IMG/VR virus record: IMGVR_UViG_3300022198_002714
Span: 25,753 to 89,752 of that record
Strand: one strand, 5' to 3'
DNA from: a virus
Length of the DNA stretch: 64,000 bases
Both the position numbers and the translations under genes were made by a program. Of the stretch, positions 51,242-59,126 are shown piece after piece. The notes beneath the pieces were generated by a model. It saw only the letters and a list, made by a program, of their open reading frames with translations, was not told the origin of the DNA and made no database searches. Each line of letters begins with the position of its first letter. The first letter of the stretch is position 1.

Positions 51242-52465
51242 ATGGGAAAGAACTACACGAAATACACGTACACAACAAGTGAATGCCACACCGGACAAAA
51301 TGCGGTGTTTGAAATTGGCAAGGCAGGTGACGCCGAGCATTACATTCTGTATGCAGGTGGTCGCAACCGCAGCGGCGGTTGGTGGAAGCAGCCCCTCGCA
51401 GAACTTGCGATGGGACCGAGCGAAACCATGACGCCGACCTTCGGCAAGGCACTCGGTAACGATGCGACAACTGTACCCGATGGCTTCACCTGTGCGCAGC
51501 ACATTCCTGTGTACGAGCCTCCACTCATTGTGTCACTTGACTTCCCCGACTTCGGTGTGCCTACTGTACCCAAGGAGTTTTGGTACGCCCTTGCTGACGA
51601 CATTCGTTCACACAAGATTACCCACATTTCAATGCAATGTGCAGGTGGTCACGGTCGTACCGGAGTGCAACTGTGTATCATGCTTTGCCTCCTTGCACCC
51701 GCAAGTGCAGCCAAGATGGACACGGCAATGGACGTACTCAAGTACGTGCGTGATACCTACTGTGACCATGCTATCGAAACGCTTGCTCAGTTGGAGTATG
51801 TTGCTAATGTGATTGACAAGCCCGTTGGTGAGGGCTTCAGTTCCCACAAGTCAACGGGTGCTTGGAACGGTGGTGGTGCTTCGGGAAAAGCGCATGGTGG
51901 CAGCAGTAAGACCACCTTTGAACCATTGACCGACCCGTGCAAGTGCAAGAAGCCAACGCGAGCGGTGGACCATGCCGGTATCGCTTACTGCAAGAATTGT
52001 CAGCGTGACATTGTGGAACTTACTCCCAAGGACCATTGGGAGAATGAGGACCGCAAGGCAAAGAGGCCAAGTGAAGCGAAGAAGGAGAGCAAGAAGGAAT
52101 GGGTCTGTCCGTGCTGCAAAGTGGTGTGCGCTGAACACGCCATCACCGTTACCAAGCCATGCCCCGTATGTTCCTATGTACCACCGACTTCAGCCCTGCT
52201 CAACAAGACACAGGAGTGTGCCGAGTGTGGCTTGGACGTTCCGCTTATTGAGTTCATTGACGATGATGACGTGTGCATTCAATGCATGGGTCGCTACGAA
52301 CAACACATCAATGTGAAGTGTGTACCCCACGGTGACATTGAGGTTGCTTGTGGAGTCTGCAACGTCATGTACCCAATTGATTGCATCCACGGATATAGCA
52401 TGACGGCTGACAGGTTGAACACGCCTGAGTGCTTTGTGTGTTGGAAAAAGAACGGTGACAACTGA
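51242..52465 (+). CDS. Cx5R phosphatase fused to zinc ribbons
   Basis: 407 residues. The P-loop HISMQCAGGHGRTGVQLCIM (~131-142) has the C-x5-R signature of tyrosine/dual-specificity phosphatases, with the preceding region (ALADDIRSHKITH) fitting the fold. After ~200 a Gly/Ser linker leads to repeated zinc-binding units: CKCKK...CKNC, CPCC...CPVC, CAECG...CIQC and CGVC...CFVC. Zinc ribbons may bring the phosphatase to nucleic acids or to the transcription machinery. It follows the phosphohistidine protein gene after a 35-base gap. Confidence 0.75.
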   Translation: MGKNYTKYTYTTSECHTGQNAVFEIGKAGDAEHYILYAGGRNRSGGWWKQPLAELAMGPSETMTPTFGKALGNDATTVPDGFTCAQHIPVYEPPLIVSLDFPDFGVPTVPKEFWYALADDIRSHKITHISMQCAGGHGRTGVQLCIMLCLLAPASAAKMDTAMDVLKYVRDTYCDHAIETLAQLEYVANVIDKPVGEGFSSHKSTGAWNGGGASGKAHGGSSKTTFEPLTDPCKCKKPTRAVDHAGIAYCKNCQRDIVELTPKDHWENEDRKAKRPSEAKKESKKEWVCPCCKVVCAEHAITVTKPCPVCSYVPPTSALLNKTQECAECGLDVPLIEFIDDDDVCIQCMGRYEQHINVKCVPHGDIEVACGVCNVMYPIDCIHGYSMTADRLNTPECFVCWKKNGDN

Positions 52466-52489
52466 GGAAGTATATAACCAAAGAAAGGA
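52466..52489 (+). promoter_or_regulatory. Early-type promoter P6
   Basis: GAGGAAGTATATAACCAAAG. TATATAA is at 52471-52477; the predicted transcript start is close to an ATG at 52497 that opens a short out-of-frame ORF, ahead of the real gene at 52511 with its own GGTGAG site. Confidence 0.75.
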
Positions 52490-52510
52490 AAAGAGAATGA
52501 AGGTGAGAGA

Positions 52511-53854
52511 ATGGACAACAGACAAGTGTATTACACAGGTTACAGAAGCGCAGCGACGTGGGCAGAACTTGGACTGATTGGTGACAGCCTATCGTTCACA
52601 GACGATGAGGTTATCACGGCAGTTGGCATTGGCTACACGAAAGACCAAGTGGACAACCGTACGGCGATGGAAGCCGCGCTTCAGTTCACGTTGCTGAATG
52701 CAGGACAGGAGAAGTCGCTGTCCCGCGATGACATGCTGAACGACCATACCATCCTTGCATACTACATTGAGCAGGGTATCGTCCACGATGGGTGGATGCC
52801 TAAGTTCGATGAAGAGGGAATGCAAACGGCATCCGAGCGGGCGTGGGTGTACCGAGCCGACATGGAGCCACGGCACACCAACCGCATTTCAAGTTACGGC
52901 GATTACCTTATGCCGCAGGTAAGCAAGACCGGAAAGTACCAAGTCAAGAACACGGACCCCACCAAGACGTACCATTGCTACGACACATGGACGCATAAGA
53001 TGCACAGGTTCCTCACGGCTGACGACAACGCATACGAGGGTACGACAGTCATGGACTTCATGTCCACACGCCGAGACTTGATTCACAATGCCGATGTGAA
53101 GGCCGTACTCTCCTGCATCAGCCGAGTGCTGACCCGTCTTATCCAAGGTGGGCGTGTTGTCAAGGACGGCAACGGTCGAGGACGTACGTTCCGTTGGGAC
53201 AATTGGTCTTGGGTTGACGAGATTCGACAACAGAAAACTGTGAGCAACACCAAGGCTCGTAAGTTGGGCGACGTGGTGAACGGATGGGAGTATGTGGTGA
53301 AGTCCACCAAAGAACATTACGGTGTGAAGATTCACACATACGAATGGTTGGCGGTCAACCGTGATAACCTGAAGTTCTTCGGTGTACACAAGGACGCCTC
53401 ACTAAGTAGGCTCAACCAAGAACAACATTGGAACTATGCTATGGCGGGTTACGATAGTTACAGGAATAGGTTCATTTACGCATACAATTACGAAGACATT
53501 GCCCGTGATGTTGAAGCCTTCAACTCATACTTTGAGTCCATGAGGATTGAAGTCCCTCCTGTCTTTGGGCGTGAATGTAATGTTCGCCTTTCACTCAACG
53601 GTGTGCTTGGCGATAACATTCCTGTTGATACGAGCGAGATTTCCCTCCCCCACCTCACCATTCAATCATGGCCGTGGAACTTCTCCCTCCCACAAGACGC
53701 GGTAGTTGAAGAGATTCCATCGCCCGAAGAAATGATTCAGCGCATCGCTACTCAACGCACGGACATGGTGCGTGATTACACAAAGTCCGTGGGGATGTTC
53801 ATGAACAAGATTCCATCGGTGCGCGTCTTCGCTGAAGGAGGGGACCGGCAATGA
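52511..53854 (+). CDS. Unrecognised early protein (447 residues)
   Basis: MDNRQVYYTGYRSAATWAEL onward. Aromatic-rich and mixed alpha/beta, with a central helix ADVKAVLSCISRVLTRLIQG and a basic GRGRTFRWDNWSW stretch. A DNA-binding role is possible from the basic segment, but nothing specific can be named. Starts 37 bp after the TATA centre of P6; stop overlaps the next start. Confidence 0.5.
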   Translation: MDNRQVYYTGYRSAATWAELGLIGDSLSFTDDEVITAVGIGYTKDQVDNRTAMEAALQFTLLNAGQEKSLSRDDMLNDHTILAYYIEQGIVHDGWMPKFDEEGMQTASERAWVYRADMEPRHTNRISSYGDYLMPQVSKTGKYQVKNTDPTKTYHCYDTWTHKMHRFLTADDNAYEGTTVMDFMSTRRDLIHNADVKAVLSCISRVLTRLIQGGRVVKDGNGRGRTFRWDNWSWVDEIRQQKTVSNTKARKLGDVVNGWEYVVKSTKEHYGVKIHTYEWLAVNRDNLKFFGVHKDASLSRLNQEQHWNYAMAGYDSYRNRFIYAYNYEDIARDVEAFNSYFESMRIEVPPVFGRECNVRLSLNGVLGDNIPVDTSEISLPHLTIQSWPWNFSLPQDAVVEEIPSPEEMIQRIATQRTDMVRDYTKSVGMFMNKIPSVRVFAEGGDRQ

Positions 53855-54096
53855 AGCGGTTGACCGTGGCGCAGAACATGTACGTTGACGTTGAACATGT
53901 TGTGGACAACACATATCAGGTGATGAATGTACACCGTGTAGTTGGCGTCAACGTGGGCGACCTTGTGTACTCCACCACCCGTGGGTGGATAGTAACACGT
54001 GTGGGTCAAGCCGGACCCGTGACCGTGCTACCCTCGCGTACGAAAGAAAGCGATTCCAATTGGAAGTATATAACCAATGAAAGGGAAGAGGAATGA
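53851..54096 (+). CDS. Small early protein overlapping promoter P7
   Basis: 81 residues, mostly beta (VVGVNVGDLVYSTTRGWIVT, then RVGQAGPVTVLPS), like a small SH3-type barrel. Its last ~14 codons (SDSNWKYITNEREEE) are encoded by promoter P7. Overlaps neighbours at both ends by ATGA. The function is unknown. Confidence 0.5.
   Translation: MKRLTVAQNMYVDVEHVVDNTYQVMNVHRVVGVNVGDLVYSTTRGWIVTRVGQAGPVTVLPSRTKESDSNWKYITNEREEE
54056..54085 (+). promoter_or_regulatory. Early-type promoter P7
   Basis: CCAATTGGAAGTATATAACC, then AATGAAAGGG, inside the preceding coding region. TATATAA (54067-54073) lies 23 bp before the ATG at 54093. Confidence 0.8.
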
Positions 54097-54596
54097 AAGG
54101 AAGTGAGCAAATGAATGCAGACATACACATGAAAGAACAGATGGATGAAGACGGATATGCTTCGTGGCTTAGTCATCGCAAGATGAGCGGCGAAGAAGCG
54201 GTAGTGCAACTGCGTATCAACGCAGGTGGTGTACTGCACGTGCAGGTGTACCACCCCGAAACGGTATTCAACCGACCCTACGGTTTTGCTGAGAAGTACG
54301 TCGTGCCATCCCACGTCATTGATTGGCTTGCTACGCATGAGGGTGAGTACCAATCCTTCGCAAGTGGTGAGAAGGTGTACATTCGTCCGAAGGTGCGCCT
54401 GACTTCATACGAAGATGGTGTACAGATTTCGATTGGCGACACCGATGGTGAAGTCAACAAGGCAGGTGCAGCAGGTTTCATTCTTGACGTGGATTCATCC
54501 AAGGAAAAGAACGGCCAACTGATTGACGCGCTTACTATGTCCGGCTTGTGTGATGATGCCGAGGGTAGCCGATGGATGCCGGAGGTGAGCGAGTGA
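54093..54596 (+). CDS. Unrecognised early protein (167 residues)
   Basis: ATG at 54093 at the expected P7 transcript start; an in-frame ATG at 54111 has GGAAGTGAG before it and may be the start on longer transcripts. A beta-rich middle (EEAVVQLRINAGGVLHVQVY) precedes an acidic C-terminal part. No domain was recognised. Confidence 0.5.
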   Translation: MKGSEQMNADIHMKEQMDEDGYASWLSHRKMSGEEAVVQLRINAGGVLHVQVYHPETVFNRPYGFAEKYVVPSHVIDWLATHEGEYQSFASGEKVYIRPKVRLTSYEDGVQISIGDTDGEVNKAGAAGFILDVDSSKEKNGQLIDALTMSGLCDDAEGSRWMPEVSE

Positions 54597-55183
54597 GCGG
54601 ATTCATGGAACAGTTGCAGTTACTTCACGATGAAGTGAAGGGTCGTCATAACCTGACGGACTTGGGTGAGGGAGGGAGCAAACTCGCTTCTATGGCCGTT
54701 GACCTGTACATCGGTCATCGTACTCTCATGCAGCGCATGATGAAGGATGCACACGTACATGCTGCGTTCTCGTTTGCCGCTGCCGTGGAGTACCAACCGT
54801 TGATGGCACACATGATTCTCAGCGAGTTCGCTAACGTGTACAACGTCCCTGTGTCGTGGATGATTGCCTTGCCTCATCGCATTGCCATTGACCCTGCATT
54901 TTCATACGTTGAGTTCCTCGATGAAGACTTGACGAAGGCATGCTTTGAGAAGGATGGCTCCGCTACTGAGATGTTGTACGCAGCCTACCTTGACGGGAAG
55001 GCAGACGGACGGGTTGACACAGACGAAGAGTTCCTGTTCTCACGCAGCGAGGGTGCTGAGATTTTCAGCAAAATGAATGCCGACATGCTCGTCTCTTATG
55101 CGAGCGGTCAGGAGATGACTCCTGAAGAATGGGTGTCGCACACCTTCGGTGATGGGAAAGAGGATTGGTCCTTTCCCGCGTGA
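54593..55183 (+). CDS. Helical early protein
   Basis: 196 residues from the GTG at 54593 (GTGA overlap, GGAGGTGAGC just upstream). All-helical: FMEQLQLLHDEVKGRHNLTD, then TLMQRMMKDAHVHAAFSFAA. It contains a Met/His-rich helix and an acidic C-terminus. No family was recognised. Confidence 0.5.
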   Translation: MSGFMEQLQLLHDEVKGRHNLTDLGEGGSKLASMAVDLYIGHRTLMQRMMKDAHVHAAFSFAAAVEYQPLMAHMILSEFANVYNVPVSWMIALPHRIAIDPAFSYVEFLDEDLTKACFEKDGSATEMLYAAYLDGKADGRVDTDEEFLFSRSEGAEIFSKMNADMLVSYASGQEMTPEEWVSHTFGDGKEDWSFPA

Positions 55184-55222
55184 GTCTGATGAGAAGATGA
55201 TAGTCCCCAAGGAGGAATGAAG

Positions 55223-55816
55223 ATGAGCAAGACGTGGAAGAAATGGAGCCAAGAAGATGTTGAGTACATCGTCGCCGCAACTCAACGCGGCACGAAGTCT
55301 GCAACGATAGCGAAGAAGTTGGGCCGTAGTCAATCTGCGGTCCTTCAACGTGTCTGCACACTACGCAAGCAGGGTCTTATCACACCTGTACAAAAGCCGG
55401 AGCAGGTCAGCACGACTGATGCTCGGCATGGCAAGCGGTGGTCTGATGAGGAACACAACACGATGGTGCGTCTGTACGAATCAGGATGGTCGTACACCGC
55501 CATCGGTGCTGAAATCGGACGTACACCGAAGGCCGTGATGGACCGACTGAGCAACCTGAAGCAGTTCGCTGATGACGTTGCGCCCGCGCAGCAGTTGGAC
55601 TTCGATGATGTGGTCAACGCCGTGGTTGCTGTACTCAAGCCGAAGATGCTTGAGTACATCAACCGAGCCGTGGAACAGGAAGTGCGCCTTGCTACTCATG
55701 TTGAGGAACCGGAGGCCAAGCCTACCCGTGCCGAGCGACGTGACGAGCGACGTGCTGCGAAGAAGCAGGCCAAGATTGACCGCCTTACGCAGCGCATTCA
55801 GGAGATGAGCGAATGA
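55223..55816 (+). CDS. Double Myb/SANT-like DNA-binding protein
   Basis: 197 residues from the ATG at 55223, eight bases after AAGGAGG. Two HTH units of Myb/SANT type: WSQEDVEYIVAATQRGTKSA...GRSQSAVLQRV (~7-50) and RWSDEEHNTMVRLYESGWSY...GRTPKAVMDRLSNL (~75-115). A middle helix (DVVNAVVAVLKPKMLEYINR) may dimerise, and a very basic coiled coil ends the protein. Likely a transcription regulator, possibly of the early/late promoters here. Confidence 0.75.
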   Translation: MSKTWKKWSQEDVEYIVAATQRGTKSATIAKKLGRSQSAVLQRVCTLRKQGLITPVQKPEQVSTTDARHGKRWSDEEHNTMVRLYESGWSYTAIGAEIGRTPKAVMDRLSNLKQFADDVAPAQQLDFDDVVNAVVAVLKPKMLEYINRAVEQEVRLATHVEEPEAKPTRAERRDERRAAKKQAKIDRLTQRIQEMSE

Positions 55817-56172
55817 ACACAGAACAATTCGACGGACACACGCCCGGACCTTGGACACTTGAGGAAATGGAGGACGATGAAGGCCAACAATGGTTTGAAG
55901 TCCCTGCCGTTCACTACACTACGAAGCAAAGCGGAGACGGTAGCCAACAGGAATATGCCGACGCACAACTCATCGCCGCCGCACCTGACCTGCTCGCTGC
56001 GCTCATCAAGGAGCGCGAGGAAGTCAAGCGGTTGCGTAAGACAATTGAACGGGCCGTCAGGCATCTTCATCCTGAGGATTTTAACGTCGCCTCCGCCTCC
56101 GAATCAAACGGATTTTTACTTGAAAAAATGTGGGCAGCCACCTGCGCTTTGGAAGGAAAAGAAGATTGGTGA
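55813..56172 (+). CDS. HTPGPW/AAAPDLL family protein, member 1
   Basis: 119 residues: MNTEQFDGHTPGPWTLEEME, then AQLIAAAPDLLAALIKEREE and VKRLRKTIERAVRHL. The HTPGPW start and LIAAAPDLL helix form a common small phage protein type of unknown function. First of four neighbouring relatives. Overlaps the Myb-like gene stop. Confidence 0.65.
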   Translation: MNTEQFDGHTPGPWTLEEMEDDEGQQWFEVPAVHYTTKQSGDGSQQEYADAQLIAAAPDLLAALIKEREEVKRLRKTIERAVRHLHPEDFNVASASESNGFLLEKMWAATCALEGKEDW

Positions 56173-56176
56173 TTGA

Positions 56177-56542
56177 ATGAACACGAAAATTGTGCAAAAA
56201 TGTGGATGCTACGAGGGCGACTGCGTGGAGATTTTGGGATTGGAAGTCCCGCTCTATGCCTGCTTCACCTGCGGCTATGCGGGTGTTACGCCTTCGGGTG
56301 CTGATAACCCCCACGATGATGAAGTGCATGTGCATGACCTGCTCGCTGAAGTCAAGCGGTTGCGTAAAGCACTTCACATCGAACAACAGATTGTGGAAGC
56401 CTTCTATCAATACAGGATGGAATGCTGCTTCGACCATTGTGAAGCATGGATGGTTGAACAGGGCTACCGAGTCGTCGTCTTGGAGGACGAAGACGACCCC
56501 ACTTCGGGTGTGACCGAATGGGCCTGTGAGGTGGGACAATGA
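56177..56542 (+). CDS. Array member 2, with cysteine cluster
   Basis: 121 residues. It keeps the MNT start and the DLLAEVKRLRKALHIEQQIV helix of the family but has lost HTPGPW; instead it has CGCYEGDC and CFTCGYAG, a likely zinc site. Overlaps the next gene by ATGA. Confidence 0.55.
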   Translation: MNTKIVQKCGCYEGDCVEILGLEVPLYACFTCGYAGVTPSGADNPHDDEVHVHDLLAEVKRLRKALHIEQQIVEAFYQYRMECCFDHCEAWMVEQGYRVVVLEDEDDPTSGVTEWACEVGQ

Positions 56543-56697
56543 ACACAGCCGCACCTGACCTGTTCGATGAAGTGAAGCGGTTGCGACAAATGGTTCGCAA
56601 ACTCTTCGCCAACGTGGACGAGGACTTCGCGTTCAATTGGGCGGTCAAGAACATTAGCGAGCAGGACATGCCGTGGTTCAGGGGTGAGGAAGAATGA
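56539..56697 (+). CDS. Array member 3, reduced to the AAPDL-VKRLR core
   Basis: 52 residues, MNTAAPDLFDEVKRLRQMVR then KLFANVDEDFAFNWAVKN. It has only the family helix joined directly to MNT, as if a deletion removed the N-terminal domain. Overlapping start and stop support translation. Confidence 0.6.
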   Translation: MNTAAPDLFDEVKRLRQMVRKLFANVDEDFAFNWAVKNISEQDMPWFRGEEE

Positions 56698-57131
56698 ACA
56701 CAGAACAATTTGAAGGACACACGCCCGGACCTTGGACGACGAACGACATTGAAGGGCGAGAGATTTGGAAGTGCCTCTTCAATGGGGAGTGTTTCACCGA
56801 CCCCTCCACTTACGGCAGACCGGGCTACGAAGAAGTGCTGATTGCTACGATGGCACCATTACCGCCGGAGGATGACCCCCTCGCAGAAGCAGCGTTCGAG
56901 AGGATGATGGCAGACAAAGAACTGATGGCCGCCGCACCTGACCTGCTCGCTGCATACAAGCGCCTGCTCAAATGCACTATTGATGCTCGCTATGTTTTGA
57001 TGAAGCACTATGGATGGATGAGCATGAACGATTGTACATCAACGGAAGACGACGAAGAGATTGTCGCGGTTGTTCGTGCGATTGAAGAGGCATTGTATGG
57101 TGAGGCTTCGTTTGAAGGTGAAGAAGAATGA
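56694..57131 (+). CDS. HTPGPW/AAAPDLL family protein, member 4
   Basis: 145 residues: MNTEQFEGHTPGPWTTNDIE at the start (first 14 residues nearly identical to member 1) and KELMAAAPDLLAAYKRLLKC later. The body between differs. Ends in FEGEEE; overlaps neighbours by ATGA. Confidence 0.65.
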   Translation: MNTEQFEGHTPGPWTTNDIEGREIWKCLFNGECFTDPSTYGRPGYEEVLIATMAPLPPEDDPLAEAAFERMMADKELMAAAPDLLAAYKRLLKCTIDARYVLMKHYGWMSMNDCTSTEDDEEIVAVVRAIEEALYGEASFEGEEE

Positions 57132-57427
57132 ACAAAGAAGAAGTGACGATTGAACGCATCGCTGAAATGAGGCTTGCTTACATCAAGCACTTGGAGAAGC
57201 AGGTTGCTGACCTGAAGGCACAGGTGGAGAACCTGCTTGAGTTCGGTGAGTACTTCTTGTGCCGTGAGTGTGAACTGCATTCACCGATAGACAAGCCTTG
57301 CGAGTGTTGCCCCCATTGTGGGGAGCATCCGGGCGAGCCTGACCTTGACCGCCTGTGCGGTGAGTGTGGGCGTGAACTCAACGACGCGATTGCCATGCGC
57401 GACGAGATTGCATATGGGAGGCTTTGA
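57128..57427 (+). CDS. Coiled-coil plus zinc-ribbon protein
   Basis: 99 residues. A coiled coil (YIKHLEKQVADLKAQVENLL) is followed by CRECELH, CECCPHCGEH and CGECG, giving probably two zinc sites. Likely a small dimeric nucleic-acid-binding protein. Overlaps the previous gene. Confidence 0.55.
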   Translation: MNKEEVTIERIAEMRLAYIKHLEKQVADLKAQVENLLEFGEYFLCRECELHSPIDKPCECCPHCGEHPGEPDLDRLCGECGRELNDAIAMRDEIAYGRL

Positions 57428-57428
57428 T

Positions 57429-57545
57429 ATGAGATTCACTATGCGGAACTGCGCGAGGCGCAACTGTAACAACTTCACACTACCGGGCTTCCGGCTTTGC
57501 ATGAGGCCCGACTGTGGAAACAAACAGGGGGAAGAAGAAGAATGA
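57429..57545 (+). CDS. Tiny Cys/Arg-rich protein
   Basis: 38 residues, MRFTMRNCARRNCNNFTLPG then FRLCMRPDCGNKQGEEEE. Four cysteines in two pairs suggest a zinc knuckle. ATG one base after the previous stop; stop overlaps the next ATG. Confidence 0.55.
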   Translation: MRFTMRNCARRNCNNFTLPGFRLCMRPDCGNKQGEEEE

Positions 57546-57832
57546 AAGAAACGAATAAGGGAGACGAAGTGTACAGGATTGACTACGCCAAACCAACGTC
57601 GCGGTACAAGCAACGTGGTGCGGTACAGACGGAGTTCTATGATATTCCGACACGCGACGGCAAGACGGTGCGAGCGCAGCGGCTTGTCCCTGTGCGACGT
57701 GTGCCGTTGAAGGAGCGGGCAGCGCAACACAAGGCAAATCACCCGAAGGACGTAGGGGAGAAGGACGTGCGTGAGCGGAAGATGGCTTCTATCAGTCACG
57801 TTAAAATCCCAACGTACCGTGTGGAGGAATGA
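57542..57832 (+). CDS. Small basic early protein
   Basis: 96 residues, MKETNKGDEVYRIDYAKPTS onward. Strongly basic with a central RDGKTVRAQRLVPVRRVPLK, so nucleic-acid binding is plausible. Overlaps the previous gene; the kinase-like gene follows at its stop. Confidence 0.5.
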   Translation: MKETNKGDEVYRIDYAKPTSRYKQRGAVQTEFYDIPTRDGKTVRAQRLVPVRRVPLKERAAQHKANHPKDVGEKDVRERKMASISHVKIPTYRVEE

Positions 57833-58491
57833 TGACGCCGTTTGAGGCTGCGTGGGCTGAGATTCAGTCGCGGCAACCGAGAGGGCAATTCTTGGGTGGC
57901 TCCACCGGAGCGAGGGGGTTCGACTTGGACCCCGGACGATTCGTTGGCAAGCGAGGAAACCATCCCCGTCACGTTTTGAATGAGTTTGATATGAACCGTT
58001 ACCTCTCCATGATGGGTGTCGGTGTACCAAACGCAGCCCTATTCCATGATGATGCAGGACCGATGATGCTGACGCAGTTCCAACAAGGACGACACGTCAA
58101 CCCACGGACGGACAGGCAGAAGGTGGCTGATGATATGCTCGCTCATGCGCTGATTGGTAATTGGGACGTGACGGGGATGGCAAACGACAACGCGCTCATG
58201 CTACCGAGCGGGCAAGTGTCCTACGTGGACGTGGGTGGCTCCGGTCCGTGGCGAGCGCAAGGCGCACCCAAGGGCGACCAATGGGGGCAGTACGTCAACG
58301 AAACGGAAACGCTGCGAAGGCGCAACCCGTGGTACGCAGACGTGAGCGATGAAGACATACAACAACAGTACAACCGCATGGGCGGGCAGTACGGACTACT
58401 CACGGGGCTGAACCAAGTGGATTGGAACGACCCCAACACAAGGGACATGATGCAACGACGAATCATGTCCCTGCAACCGTGGCTTGGTTGA
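57832..58491 (+). CDS. HipA/actin-fragmin-type kinase-like protein with N-terminal docking motif
   Basis: 219 residues, choosing ATG 57832 over 57829 for spacing from GGAGG. Residues 1-14, MTPFEAAWAEIQSRQ, repeat the motif of the late proteins. The rest follows the phage-associated kinase-like fold: GGSTGARG, a Lys in RFVGKRGN, a conserved NEFDMNRYLSMMGVGVP, the catalytic-loop-like LAHALIGNWDVTGMANDN, and the metal-binding-like YVDVGGSG. Such proteins may phosphorylate virion or host proteins. The tag suggests that it is packaged, though it is encoded on the early strand. Confidence 0.65.
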   Translation: MTPFEAAWAEIQSRQPRGQFLGGSTGARGFDLDPGRFVGKRGNHPRHVLNEFDMNRYLSMMGVGVPNAALFHDDAGPMMLTQFQQGRHVNPRTDRQKVADDMLAHALIGNWDVTGMANDNALMLPSGQVSYVDVGGSGPWRAQGAPKGDQWGQYVNETETLRRRNPWYADVSDEDIQQQYNRMGGQYGLLTGLNQVDWNDPNTRDMMQRRIMSLQPWLG

Positions 58492-58494
58492 AAT

Positions 58495-58524
58495 CCAATT
58501 GGAAGTATTTAACCACCGAAAGGG
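58495..58524 (+). promoter_or_regulatory. Early-type promoter P8
   Basis: CCAATTGGAAGTATTTAACC then ACCGAAAGGG. TATTTAA is at 58506-58512. A 10-codon ORF opens at 58528 near the predicted start and ends over the ATG of the gene at 58553. Confidence 0.75.
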
Positions 58525-58552
58525 AAGATGAGCGAAAGCAAGGTGAAGCAAA

Positions 58553-58810
58553 ATGAATGAAAGACAACTGAACAGAAAGAAGAAGGAAGAATTGGTCAAG
58601 ATTATTCTTGACTTGCAGAAGCGGGAATTACCTGAGCCGCAAAGATGCCCGTCATGCAGAAGCAAGGACATTACGTACACCGACACGTTCCTTAGTGGCA
58701 GCATCGAAGTGGCATGCGATGAGTGTAATTCTCTTTGGCACGAACTGTGGCGATTCGTTGACATTGAAATGATTAGTGGAGAGGATAATCGTGTGGCTCA
58801 ACTTGAGTGA
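58553..58810 (+). CDS. Zinc-ribbon protein
   Basis: 85 residues. A basic helix (RQLNRKKKEELVKIILDLQK) precedes a zinc ribbon CPSCRSKDITY...CDECNSLW (~32-62), the form seen in phage and archaeal TFIIS-like/zinc-ribbon proteins. AGGTGAAG stands before the ATG. The ribbon may contact RNA polymerase or DNA, but this is inferred only. Confidence 0.6.
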   Translation: MNERQLNRKKKEELVKIILDLQKRELPEPQRCPSCRSKDITYTDTFLSGSIEVACDECNSLWHELWRFVDIEMISGEDNRVAQLE

Positions 58811-59126
58811 TGGCTTCCTCTCCATCGTAGCGCACACGCACAAGCCGGACCACCTGCTTGTTCGCGCTCGTAAGCGTGAACATCTTGAGTCGGTGTTTCC
58901 GAACGCAACCGTCTATGTTCTGCCTGACGCAGACTACCCGTACAGGGCTGACGTGCTGCGGAGTGACGTAGCGAATCGCTTGTTAGATGAGTGTAATACA
59001 ATTCAGTACAGTAATTTCAAGGGTTCTATTTTGGACGACGAATACCACGATGCATTGATGCAGATTTGGGGTCTGATGTGGAACTACGGGCTGAAGCATC
59101 GTCCTAAGCGGGGGGTGGAGGCATGA
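58791..59126 (+). CDS. Unrecognised early protein
   Basis: 111 residues from the GTG at 58791 with GGAGAGGATAATC upstream (a GTG at 58776 is possible). (M)WLNLSDGFLSIVAHTHKPDH begins with a strand-turn-strand. Overlaps the zinc-ribbon gene by 20 bases and the phosphatase gene by four. No domain was recognised. Confidence 0.5.
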   Translation: MWLNLSDGFLSIVAHTHKPDHLLVRARKREHLESVFPNATVYVLPDADYPYRADVLRSDVANRLLDECNTIQYSNFKGSILDDEYHDALMQIWGLMWNYGLKHRPKRGVEA

